Source: Mesocentrotus franciscanus
Taxonomy: Eukaryota > Echinodermata > Echinoidea > Camarodonta > Strongylocentrotidae
Direction of reading: 5' to 3'
DNA: 64,000 bases
Assembly: GCA_037976565.1 (NCBI GenBank)
Contig: CP137680.1
Location: 18,040,861 to 18,104,860 of the forward strand
Shown: piece by piece, positions 36,431 to 47,878 of the stretch
How the letters are laid out: each line of letters starts with the position of its first letter
Position numbering within the stretch: position 1 is the first letter of the stretch
Translations under genes and position numbers: made by a program
Notes under the pieces: generated by a model
What the model saw: the letters and a program-made list of their open reading frames with translations, nothing else
What the model was told of the DNA's origin: nothing
The model's database searches: none

Positions 36431-36853
36431 GGGCCCTGTTTCATATTTTTTGGGGTACTAAATCAATAATAATAATAATAATAATAATAATAATCTTTTA
36501 TAGTCCACTCCAAATTTTATTAAACCGAAAATGGAAATTCTTTGTGCCCAATTGATCGTGAGCCCGGCAGCCACTGAGCAGCGCCAGATCGACATTGCTC
36601 TATCCCCTTATTGTTGAACGCCAAACAAGGTAGCAGCGACTCCCATCTTTAGACGTCTTTTGGTATGACGCGGCCGGGGTTCGAACCCACGACCTCCCGG
36701 TTGTGAGGCGGACGCTCTACTGACTGAGCCAACACACAAGTTTCAATAAATGTAAAAGCTACTGAAGTAGTGGCAGTTTATTGGCTGGAAGGAGAATTGT
36801 CATAAAAGCATTTTAGCATTTGTTATTGATAACAAGTTTTATGAAAAAGGGCC
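36431..36853. mobile_element. MITE family B, copy 2, split by a SINE
   Basis: A short left piece GGGCCCTGTTTCAT at 36432 and a right piece ending AAGTTTTATGAAAAAGGGCCC at about 36853 are inverted family B ends. The right piece keeps ACTGAAGTAG, GGCTGG and TTTGTTATTGATAACAAG in family order. A tRNA-derived SINE occupies 36463-36738 between them, so the SINE arrived later. Confidence 0.75.
36463..36738 (-). repeat. tRNA-derived SINE, family 2, copy 1
   Basis: On the minus strand the head has an A box TGGCTCAGTCAG and a B box GGTTCGAACCC (complement at 36677-36688). It continues into a body and ends in an (ATT)n tail, seen as AAT repeats at 36468-36494. The head resembles that of the SINE at 37341-37590 (GGGAGGTCGTGGGTTCGA shared). 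Confidence 0.85.
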
Positions 36854-37340
36854 CAGATCTTCAATTCAACACAAGAAGCCCCAATTATATTTGGTCATAA
36901 AGATCCTCCCTCCTATATACACACAAAGCCCAACCTATATAGAAAGGGCGGTTAAAAGTCATATTTGGTTTATTCATACATTTGATTGATTATCGCGTGT
37001 TATATCCTTTAGCACTGCCGCATTGGCTTCGCTGTTTAGTGATCCATATAATTCGGTGCGTTGGATACACCTGCCGAAGCGCAAATTTACAGCTAAGCAA
37101 GCACCTAAAAACTGGTTTCGAATTGTGAGTGACCATAATCATATTGAAGAAAATGCCCCTGAAACAGGAATGCGTCACTAAGAGTTAATTGATAATATGT
37201 TTTTGTCTGTAAAAGGTATCACAGCAACATATTTATTTGAATTGTGCGTGATATAATCATTGTTCAGAATCTATATTAGACGCAAAACGGACAACATCCG
37301 AAGGGATATTAATGTTCCTACAATTAGAAATTGTATTGTA

Positions 37341-37590
37341 CCGGGCATGGTGGCTCAAGGGTTAGAGCGCCCGCCTCATGAACGGGAGGTCGTGGGTTCG
37401 ATCCCCGGCCGAGTCATACCAAAGACTTATAACAATGGGACCTTCTGCCTTCTAGCTAGGCGCTCAGCATATTAGATTGGAGAAGGGTAATAGTAACATA
37501 TTATGTTATGCAGGGCCCGCTGGAAGAGCAGTTTCATAACTGAAGTGGCTACCCTGGGTAAATAAAACGTTATTATTATTATTATTATAT
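37341..37590 (+). repeat. tRNA-derived SINE, family 2, copy 2
   Basis: A tRNA-like head with A box TGGCTCAAGGGTTAGAGCG and B box GGTTCGATCCC (37395-37405) is followed by a 3' body and an (ATT)n tail at 37571-37588. The short frame across the head is incidental. It sits in the opposite orientation to the copy 600 bp upstream. Confidence 0.85.
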
Positions 37591-40204
37591 TTACATGTAT
37601 TTCCAGTTACATTAGTTAGGCGCGGTTCTAGAAGAAGAAAAAAAAAATGGGAGGGGGGGGGGTGTACTTGGGATTCTTTCACTCATTTTCTTCATGTGTC
37701 TCGCTCAAATCTATTTACAATGAGGAAATGGGGGGGGGGTGAATAATCCCCCCGCCCTCGCCCTAGAGAACCGCTACTGCAGATTAGCTAAGAAATGTAT
37801 ACTGCTACACTCTGAATGATGAAGAATAAATAATAATCTTTTCAATAGAGAGGTGAGGTAGCAAGATCTTTAAGGAGAAATCTTTTACACTAATAGTTAC
37901 ACTATATCTTGTGTTTCAAACACGTTGTAACGATATTTCGTCATCCCCAAATGCTTACTATTACCTTTAATTTGGATAGGGAGTCAGAACGTATCAAATC
38001 AATTTCAAAATACATTTATTGCGAGCGTGTCCTTGCAGACATTTTTTTTGTTTGGAGACTATGAATGCCTGTTCGATAATTAAATTCAGTGCATTCATGG
38101 TAGAATGTTTCTACGAAAATGTTGAAATGGATTTCATCAAAAAATACTCTCTGATAAAAAAGCCAAGCACAATGGTCCTTCATTTGAAAATGGGTTAATG
38201 TACCGTACCGTATGCAGGAGTTAAAAAAAAAGGGGGGGGGGAGTGGATGAATGCCGGCATGCCACTGAGGCTACAGGTTAAGCAGGTTTAGTGGGTTTTC
38301 TCTCGCAAAACCCCCACTCCCCCATTGGGAAGGAAAACGGCACTCCTAAAATCCGCAATTCATAGCATGTATGGAGAATGACATAACAGTTTACCATGAT
38401 GTTTGGTTACCATGATTAATACCAAAATATATATAAAAAAGATCATTTATAAATTGGCGAGGATCAATAATGTTTCAAACATGAGAAATTTCATTACAAT
38501 AAGCTTAGTAATTCAACAAACATGTATATCAGGTTTCCCGAATAACTTCAAGGCTATTTAGCTGAATTTTCACATTTTCCCCTCAATAGTGCCTTAATTT
38601 GTTCAACGCTGTGAAAAGATATGTTTTGTTTATGCAAGGACTAAGGCACCGTAGATATCATTGATTGAATTATATCATCCTTATCATCATGTGCATTTTG
38701 TTTTTCATACTTAAGATTTCAAACGAAATTAAACCCAACCCCGATGAATTCGCACGCTAGGAAACGAACCTCCTATTCCTGAATAAGTCGATAAACAGCG
38801 CCACATATTTTGGAAAATTATTCTTTCAGCTGTGCCAAATTATCTTTTTGGCCTCGTATTCCTTACCAATCGAAATAGAAATACGGCTTTTCATTCAGAG
38901 ATATAACTCATCATTTTAAAAAGCATCATCTATACAGGGAAGTAGGTCAATTTGATAAAGATAATTGTGTGCGTGGTTGGGTTCTTTCGCTGTACCAATT
39001 ATAGATTTTAATAGGATTAACCCGGATAACATTAAAAGTTCACCTTTGTCGATTAACGTGTTTTTTGGTATCTCCTCTCTTTCGCTGCTGCATCATGTTA
39101 AGATGTCAGACATTTAAAAGTGTGTTGTATTTTGCTTCGCTTCAAAACGTTTTTATTTTTTAAAATTTTGTTTCTTCTTAGAATTTTTCGTTATCCAATT
39201 TTGGTAAACCAGATAGTAAATTTCTTTGAGCGATTCCTGTTTCTTTTAAAGTAAAAATGCCTGTTTTATTAAAGTAAAATTCATGAAGTGAAATGTTTCA
39301 CTTTCAATTTATCAATGTATCAATTTTAAATGAATTAAAATCAACATATTCGTCAAAACCTTTTGTTTTTAGAAGAAAATTAGGGATGTTGATGAAACTA
39401 CTTCTTGTGAGGTTGGCAAAGAACGCGTTTTGTTTTTGATTTTTGTTTATTGGAATAACATTCCATTTGAATGCCTATATTTACTAATCAGAGCTAGATA
39501 TACAAGAGAAAATCTAAACACCTTTTAAAATGTGTAAACAAAAATATACACCAAACGTCATTCTATATTCACAGTAGCGTGTAGCTGGCGAAAGCTTGGT
39601 TATGTTAGGGAGTATGTCATTGAAAATGGCAAAGGCACATCTAATCATATTATATTGCTTAAGCAATTGTACCCTGGAGCATATCATACAATATCATATG
39701 AAGACTAATTATAAAGATTTGTAAACAGGAAATTACAGCAAACTTCATTCTACATTCGTAGATACGGTGAAAGCCCCCGGTGATCTCTGCCTCAGATCCA
39801 ATCCCCGAAAATAAGACGAAAAAAGAGACTGAAAATGTTGCTTGTTATTCTCCATCGATAACTGATTGGCACAACATCCAGATTGGTCTCCTGCAGAAGT
39901 AGTTCAATTGGAAAGTGTGTTAAACACCACTACATGATCTAAATCGGGGAGGCCCTCAGGTCTTGTTAACACCGTACAATCCCGCGTGTTAAGAGCTTTT
40001 CCCCAAGCAAAATCCTTCAAAACAGTGGATGCATGGACTTTCGAGTCCGATGCCGTTTATCGAACGTGGCAGGAAAGGACTGTGGGGGAGGACTTGTTTT
40101 GAATGCATGACAGGATATGAGAAGGCATTAATACATTTGGGAGGTTGTGTAAAGAATATTTGAAGTAGCAAGGGTTCATGTCGAATGGTAAGAGTCTCAT
40201 TCGT
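37591..40204. other. No gene seen
   Basis: Short frames only. G runs occur at 37651-37661, 37731-37739 and 38232-38241. No repeat partner recognised. Confidence 0.45.
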
Positions 40205-40530
40205 TTAGCGCTTACAAATATTTCTGAGCGCTTTACATGTAAATTTCATTGGCTTAAGATGCTACTCGAAACATACAGGTAAAGTGCATGCTCTTAACCC
40301 CACTAGGGATCATTCCAGTCACCCGCCATTTTACAGGCGCACACGTTCATGCTAATACAAACCACATTAGCGTTCGCGTCCTAGCGTTACCTAATCAACA
40401 CCTGGATGGAGAGAACCAACGAAGATAAAAATGCATTGCTCAATCATTTCAGTGCCGTGGTGGGGATCGAACCCACAACCTTCGAAATCCCAGTCAATTT
40501 TTGAAAGCACTCGATTATAACATCTCCAAC
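40205..40530 (-). repeat. tRNA-derived SINE, family 1, copy 2
   Basis: The B box complement GGGATCGAACCC lies at about 40463-40474. The body shares CAGGTGTT, GACGCGAACGCTAATGTGG and GTGTGCGCCTGTAAAATGG (minus strand) with the copy at 17586-17912. The A box region is eroded and the tail is not distinct. Confidence 0.7.
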
Positions 40531-41836
40531 TCAAAGTCATTTATAATAATAGAGTGGCGTTTTTTCTTCCCTTTTACATCAAGCTGTAAGTTCAACTATA
40601 TGTATTGAACGCATGAAGGTTTGGGTCCATAATTTCGTTTACTTTCCAAATGTCTTTTTGAAATCCATTCATATTGCCGTCACATTCATACTTGAGTGGT
40701 GTAATCGGATATTGAAAAACAATTGTCGGAACCCCCTAAAACGAGATGGAATAGAGGAGAGGAAGGGAGAGAGGTAGCAGTTACCCCATGCATTATTTCA
40801 GAATTATCTTTGAATCCTATGAAACACTTCGGTGTGGTTTTTACGTTTACTACCCCCCCCCCCAATCCGGAAAATTGATTGATATCTTGTTTTCATTCTA
40901 AAACAAGTGACTTTTTTATTTTGTGTAAACGGGGACGGGGGCTTCAATACACGAGGCCTTTATCTAATGATGGATAGGCCTTTTACTACTTTAATTGTAA
41001 TAGCTTGCACGAACTCTTATTAATAAACACCATTATCACGCAAGCCATTAATTACTTTACTCATTATCGTCTTATATGGCATTAATCACACGTGAGCCTG
41101 TCAGGTCTTTGATCACGCGATCTCATTGTTCAAGATTATAATGATTGAGGGAAAATATAAGAAAGGAATCTTGAAGGTTTTCCAACATCTAACGGCCTGA
41201 TTTTTGTTTTAAATGACAATTTGTCCTATAAATCTATTTTACATCACGTGTTTCGATAGGATTATCATAAAAAAAGAGAGTGGTTTACAATAACAACCAT
41301 GAAATTCTCTTTCCAATGATACCAAATACGGCCCATAAAGAGACATAAAGAGAGAAAAAAAAACTATTTAAGTCTATGGGGCAAATCGGGTTCACGCTTT
41401 TGGACCCCAGAACGGCGCTATTTTGTCCGTTTCGGGCCGTTTGAGGCCTTTCTTTCGCCCTACCTATCTCCACTATCACAGAAGTTACAGACTTCTTACA
41501 AATTGCTCTGGATAGTCCGAGAGAAGCTCTTTCGTTTGACACGTAGAAATATGGCGTCATTGCACGCATATCGTTGTGACACGATTGCATTTCTAGTCAT
41601 CATCTTGCTTCCATTAAGACAGGAGGAAGACAGACGTAATTTTGTAATTTTTCGATATATGTCATTGTGCATTTTGCACGGAATTCTGAAGCGTAAAAGT
41701 GCGTGCCTGTGAAAATCATTCTAATATCAAAATCCACACAGAAAAAAATGAAACATCACCCCAGGACAGAATGGCAGAAAGTGATTCGTTCAAGTCTTCC
41801 CGCGAAACAAATGGTCAGTTGCTCTGTTTACCAGCG
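40531..41836. other. No feature seen
   Basis: A C run at 40851-40862 and short frames only. Confidence 0.4.
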
Positions 41837-41844
41837 TCCTCACG

Positions 41845-42241
41845 CAGTGGCGGATCCAGGGGGGCCGGACCCCTCCCTAGAAAAAAACAGGTAAAAACAC
41901 CCTTTTTCACCCTTTTTTTGAAAAAAAAAGAAGTTGGGCCCCCTCCCCTGGCGCCCAAGGGGGTGGCGGTGGAAAAAATAACCCTTCCCGTAGGGAAAAA
42001 AATTCGGGTGCCAAAAAAATTGTGCTCACTACCTCTGGCGCCCAAGGGGTGGTGGTGGAAAAAAATTACCCTTCCCGGAGGTAAAAAAATTTTCGGGTGC
42101 CAAATTTTTTTTTTTTGCTCACTAACCACCCCCTCCCCCCCCCCACTGAGCGAAAAATCGACCGGCACGATTTTCAAATTTTCGCACGAAGTGGGCCCCT
42201 TTTTAGGCCCCCTCCCTTGCCGCCGGCTGGATCCGCCCCTG
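41845..42241. mobile_element. hAT-type MITE with exact 8-bp target duplication
   Basis: Termini CAGTGGCGGATCCAGG and a GGATCCGCCCCTG end are inverted repeats. TCCTCACG directly flanks both sides (41837-41844 and 42242-42249), the 8-bp duplication typical of hAT elements. The interior has two similar blocks GGCGCCCAAGGGG..GG.GGTGGAAAAAAT..CCCTTCCCG near 41950 and 42030, plus homopolymer runs. The 210-codon frame 41699-42331 runs through the whole element and is not a real gene. Confidence 0.92.
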
Positions 42242-42714
42242 TCCTCACGGTTAATCGAAGATGCATACACGATGGCACTTTGGCGTTTTCAAGGTGGGAA
42301 AAGAAATACATCAAGCGTATTCGCACACTAGCTTTTCCTTTCTTTCATCCTGTGCTTGTGGCAAGCCTGCGATAAGCATTTTGGACTCGGTTTTCTGAAG
42401 GAGATGTAGTATTTTTCAGTCGGTCGGATGAAAAGAAATCAGCGCAAATATTAAAAAAAAAACCCAAGATACAATTTTCGACAAAGTATTAACATGTAGT
42501 CAGAGATTTATGAATTACGAAAAATAATATGCTCGCCAAAGGACGAATAAGTATTAACAGATTCCTACATAATTTGTATAAAAAAAAAGAAGAGACACAT
42601 AATTTGTGTATCTTTTCTTGTTTTCTTTCTTTTAATGTAAAATAAAAATCAGACATAGTTTACATGCCTTAGTGACAGACAACAACAAAATGGGGGTTAG
42701 ACGCGAACTGAGAA

Positions 42715-42860
42715 AAAAGGGGCAAATGATGGGAGGACAGAAAGAGAGAGAGAGAGAGGGGGGAGAGGGGGCAAGTAGATCAAAACATATACGCAAAGAT
42801 AGAGAGAGAGAGATAGAGTGGGAAGGAGGGGTGGGGTGAGGAGAGGGGAGACAGGAAGGC
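42715..42860. repeat. GA-rich low-complexity tract
   Basis: Interrupted GA and G runs; Ser/Leu/Pro-rich minus frames derive from it. Confidence 0.85.
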
Positions 42861-43767
42861 GGAAAGTGAAGAAATAAAACAGAAATGAAACGGTTAGCAT
42901 CTGGTGAACCAATATCAACACAAAGGATTATTACTTGCATCTACTAAGTGGAAAGACGTGATGGTCATAAGACTTCCCCATCTCGTTGCCATAGTAACCC
43001 ATCAGTCGCATGCATCAATCACGATCATCTCTGCTCAAACAATGGTCCAAGATTTTGTGCTATCGTAACATGAGCAATAGTAATTCCAAGAAAACCAATA
43101 CAGCGCTATTCTGTTACAGTCTTGAGTAGGCCCGTTTTTTAAATTCATGACAGTGATTAGTTCAGCTCGCGCATACATTATTCGTATCACGACAAAATAT
43201 GCCACACAAAAAAAAGATACAATGTAATATTTTGGTACCTCTACGATTTGACCTCCCACACGTTGAGTGTGTCATGGTATAGTTTTCCGTGGTGAGATAC
43301 ATGTATTTAAAGCCATCGTTTGACAATGTTAAATCTGAGATGCACGGCCCTATGTGTTATCAGTGTCTGTGATATGGTGTAATATTGAAGCCCTAACAAA
43401 ATCGCGCTTCAAAATGATCAAAAAGTGCCTCAAAAAAGTAAAAATCTTTGAGTGACCGGTTTTACCATACTCGTTTTCCCCAATAGACTGTAGTGTTATG
43501 AAGACCGTTATGAAAACGCAAAATTTGGTTTCGAATTCCAATCATAAATATCTTGATAATCAGACAGGCGATAGGCTTGTAAAAGCCATGGGGTTCCTGA
43601 CTGACCTAAAGGTTTATAATTATCATTGCAGCATGAGCTAAATCCAGGATTTTGTTTCAGAAATCTGAGACAAAGTTACCGGATCCCTTTAAAAGCCTAT
43701 AATGACAGCAAAGATGTACATGCAAGACTCTATTTTTTTTATCTTTGAATAATATATAAAATGACAT

Positions 43768-44010
43768 CTATCATTGCTATAATAATAAGAGTCATATGTC
43801 TTGTAATTTTCTTTTGTTGTTTGTAGTGTGGTTTGGTAAAACTTTTATACAAGTCACTGCCCCGGTTGGTATAACGCTTATACCAGTTAATGCCCAGTTG
43901 TTTGGTATAACGCTTATACCAGTGAGTGCTCAGTTAATAGATGTAGCATTTATCATATCTATCATTGCTATAATAAAGTCATATGTCTTGTAATTTTCTT
44001 TTGTTGTTTG
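43768..44010 (+). repeat. Local duplications with palindromes
   Basis: CTATCATTGCTATAATAA plus TCATATGTCTTGTAATTTTC occurs at about 43770 and 43959, differing by a small gap. Between them, a 37-bp unit with the palindrome GGTATAACGCTTATACC is repeated twice (43866 and 43904). Confidence 0.85.
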
Positions 44011-46190
44011 AATTTCTGAAATTATCATGTCCTTTGTAGTTGTACCATGCATATTTTGTCTTGCCTTACAAATATATATTTTTTTAATGGTTGAAGGTGT
44101 GTTTTATTGTGTGTGGCTTTTGTAATGCATAAACAATTCATGTGTAATTTGTAAATTAATAATGATTTTGCAATCCATGAACTATTTTAAGATTAGGCAA
44201 AACCATCACTAAAAGGGTAACGATAAATTTGAAATTAATGCTGGCTACTGGTATCTTTCACATAAGCCTTCAAGAAAAATAAAAGAGAAACATAGAACCT
44301 GAAAACTAAACAATTTTGGTGTAAATCTGGATTTGTGCTGTCCAGATTGAAATAATTTATTGTTTTAATAACTGAAGGTGAAAGAACCCATAAGCTATTG
44401 GAAACGAGAAACGAAAAGGCATTATATAAAAAAAGCCATTGCATCATTTAAAGAGTAATCACGCCATTGGACCAGATGAAGAAGAAGAAGAAAAAAAAGT
44501 ATGTATAGCAAAACACAGATGTATGAATTGCTGTATGTTTTAGAAAGTGATAACAACAACAACGTGAGCACATCCCCTTAATACATTTCGTGCCTCTAAA
44601 TTCAGAACTTGAGATTTGGAGAACAACACAATGGAATCATCAAAAACAAAAGTGAAGTGCAAGTTTCTCCTAAAGACACTGAGGCAAGAACTTTTGAGAA
44701 ACCAACTCGAGGGCAATTTAATATCTATTGTAGTATTGTAGAGAAATTATGCTTAAATTACACAGTAGGCCAGTGGTAACTCATTTGAATAGGTGATGGA
44801 CGAGCCTATTGAAAATGCCTTCGGTTGTGTTTTCGAAGTCTTGGTGTCGAAATTCTTTGTGGTCGTGATTCAAGTAAAATGAGGGTAAATAGATTGAGCA
44901 ATGCTGTACACCACATGAAACTTTTGTTAAAGCTGGAAGTCGAGGTAAATGGAGGAAATGGTGAGCAATAGACCGGTTTACTATTAAAATCTTCAAATTT
45001 ATGGATGTTTCTTTCCTGGGGACCTAGTGACGAGGTATTCCATTAACCTGTTATTCATTAATGAACTACAATACTTAGAATCCAGTCTGCATACATTACT
45101 TGTTGTTATGTGGGGGCAAGCCTCGGGCAAGTTTATCGGGTTGCCAAGAGCGGCCTCTCTTTACACAGTGTGGATACAATTTGAATATGTTAGAAAATAT
45201 TTCCCGTCTATTTGGGGAAGGGGGGGGGGTTGCTACAAACCGCATATTAGAAAATTATATGCAGTTAACATTTCGTTTGAAATCCTATATATTCTTCTTA
45301 ATATAACATTGATTTCATTTCATGACATAAACATTTGTTTTTTGATAGCTGGTAAATTCAAAGTGAAGTCTGACACATGTAAACACTGTCGAAATATTGT
45401 GTGTCTCTTCTGTTGGGTGTCCCCAAAATACCGTTAACAAAAAGAAAGGCAAATGTAGTCATTTAATTTCAATTTCAATAAATAGTTGTATATACATTTC
45501 TTGGCAGCAAGAGGAGGACATGATAAAGTATGCATTACGTCTTTCGTTCCGGTAAAGATTTTGTCGGGTGTGAAGGGAATTGTGGCATATTAAAGAAATA
45601 TTCATTCTATAGGATTTACCTCTCCCCTCATCAATCCGCTTTAACGAATGTGCACTAATATAATGCATTCATCGCACTTTGAGCTTAGATGAAGTCGCTC
45701 CACGATAAAGTTGTTCTCGTCTTGATTTTCGTCTTTTCTTTCAGGTATACCTGATTAACTGACTTCTTCGAGAGCCCCTGGTATCTTTAGATCTCATAGG
45801 CACCTCATGTCAACAACAAGCAACCGCTACACAGTGAGTGTCAACAACACCACCGCCATCTCCTTCTCCCACATGCAACCTGACCTCCCTGTTTTCACTC
45901 GCTACATCATTGAGTTACGTTGAGAAATATCTGCAAGACGGTTATGACATGATACCATCGCAGAGCCTCTGAAAATTTGGTTTTAAGGTCAAGACAGTAC
46001 AGGAGACTCACACACTGCTACAATACCATTGGGTTAATATGGGTAATGCACTCACACACAAACGCCAAGAGCAAATTAATTACACACTCTTAACATCAGC
46101 AGTAGATCGTGGTTCGCGTCGTTCAAGCAATGCATCAAGTACTCTGTGTTGGCCGACTACGAGGAGCTAGCGGTTCGTTGTCTGATTAGT
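44011..46190. other. No gene seen upstream of the receptor promoter candidate
   Basis: The 136-codon frame at 45027-45437 has no recognisable domain. A CTTTTCTTTCAG acceptor-like site lies at 45733-45744 but no frame follows. A G run lies near 45222. Confidence 0.4.
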
Positions 46191-46206
46191 TGGGCAGGAG
46201 TCGCAC

Positions 46207-46236
46207 TGATTGGATCAATTATAGCGCATGCGCATG
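46207..46236 (+). promoter_or_regulatory. Candidate promoter core: inverted CCAAT box plus NRF1-type palindrome
   Basis: ATTGG (inverted CCAAT) near 46210 is followed after a short gap by GCGCATGCGC at 46224-46233. This pairing is common in CpG-type animal promoters. It lies about 1.65 kb upstream of the receptor ATG in the least AT-rich part of the upstream region, so a 5' untranslated exon and intron would be implied. Not tested. Confidence 0.3.
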
Positions 46237-47192
46237 GGAAACGCTTCTCGGCAGCAACATTTTGGTTTTCAGTCCAATAAAATGCAGACGATTCGCGGTA
46301 TGATTATCAGAGCGTTCATGTCAGAGCAAGGGCGTCACAAACGGTCTGCCCGTGTCTCCCACGCACTTAGCGAAAATTTGTAAGTGGACACGACGCTTTA
46401 GAGGAAAAGGGAAAACTCTCGCGGGTTCCCAGGCCGGAGCTCGTGCCTAGCCAAGTGGAGTGATTGTGGATCTCAATATATCGCTAGCTGCCGGGATAGA
46501 GATCCTTACCAGACTGATATCTCTGCGCTAGGGAAATTAACACTTCTTTTGACTGTGCTGTTTCTCTCGCTCCACCGGGTATTCGAACAATCCTCAGCTA
46601 ATTGGACGTTTTTACGCGAGATGGAGAGATAAATGGGTCGTCAGTCGGCCGGTTCAGATATTTTCATTCGTTTCAAGATGTTGTTCTCCGGACTTCTCTA
46701 CTCTTTCCTATTGATGACTTGCTTTAAGGTCTTACGAAATATGATCACGGTGATATAGACCATGCCTATGTGGAAGATCGAGAAAAGGATGCCAGAGTGA
46801 ATATTGATACGCCTATTTTAAACTCCTAAACCAAAATCAAGATGTGACATGGATTGAAGCACTGCATCCATAATCAAAACATAAAGTGACGGTGACGTAT
46901 CGTTACAAAATCTGTTCTCGCGAAACCAGTCAAGAAGGAGAAAATGTGTCTATTTAAACAAACTGAGGATAAACTAGACACTCATGTCGTAAGCAGGAAG
47001 GTCTGACGAAAAAGAAGACATCTCTATGTCGTATTTCAAAGTGATACTGGGCATCTGACAACAGTTTTTTTTTGCTGATATACATTAAAAGTGAGTTGAA
47101 ATTTCGTACATGAGGCTTCATGGTTTTATCTGAGTTTCACGATTACCCCTGGACCATATGTTAACTGAAACATGTAGGTTAGCTGTTTTTAA

Positions 47193-47266
47193 GAGAGCAT
47201 CTTCATTCAAGGAGTGGGTTTTGTAGAAGAGCATCTTCATTCAAGAAGTGGATTTTGAAGAAGAGA
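47193..47266 (+). repeat. Two-copy 37-bp direct repeat upstream of the receptor
   Basis: GAGCATCTTCATTCAAGGAG and GAGCATCTTCATTCAAGAAG, each followed by TGG.TTTTG.AGAAGAG-like sequence. It would fall in the 5' leader if transcription begins upstream. Confidence 0.8.
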
Positions 47267-47878
47267 AACATGATTTTCGTCATATCGCGGTTATACCTAT
47301 AGAACCACATCAAACCACCTCAAATTCGATACTCTCATTCAGTCAAGCTACAACCTCATATCGGATTCCTTTCCTTTTCAAAATCGACGCATGGATGGCC
47401 AAACATTGAAAAACTGGAACGTTTTGAAATATGTGCCCCGAGACTCACATTTGATAGGAAACTTCAATCTAAGCATCCGCGTAGAGAGCTTACAAACAAA
47501 TAATGTGTAGTAGCAGCAAATGCACATTATGAACTCTGCACTTATGCTTTGATTGTCTAGTTTTCTCCTGGATCTCATTCTTATGACAGCACCTTGACAG
47601 CACGAACAATCACCCGAAATACGTCGCGTGAAATATACTTGTTTACGGAAAGTATACAGAATATTTCTTTTCCAGAAATTGTATTTTACAGGCACATCGT
47701 AAGACGAACTATGAAACACCATTACGTGAATTTCTGGATGCATCTCGCGTGGAAGACCACTGCTAAGTTCCTGCTGTGAGAGAACCTAAATATAGGGTTT
47801 CCATGGTGACACACGTTCTGCATCTCGAAGAAACGTGCATCACCGTTTTCACAGACTTTTAGAGCGAGAAATATCAAA

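Noticed and set aside
37395..37405. Possible functional tRNA gene (B box GGTTCGATCCC)
   Set aside because: The head continues into a SINE body with an ATT tail, and no clean cloverleaf is evident by eye.
41699..42331. 210-codon plus-strand frame
   Set aside because: It runs straight through a hAT-type MITE and its homopolymers; the opposite strand is equally open.
45027..45437. 136-codon plus-strand frame upstream of the receptor
   Set aside because: AT-driven composition and no recognisable motif.
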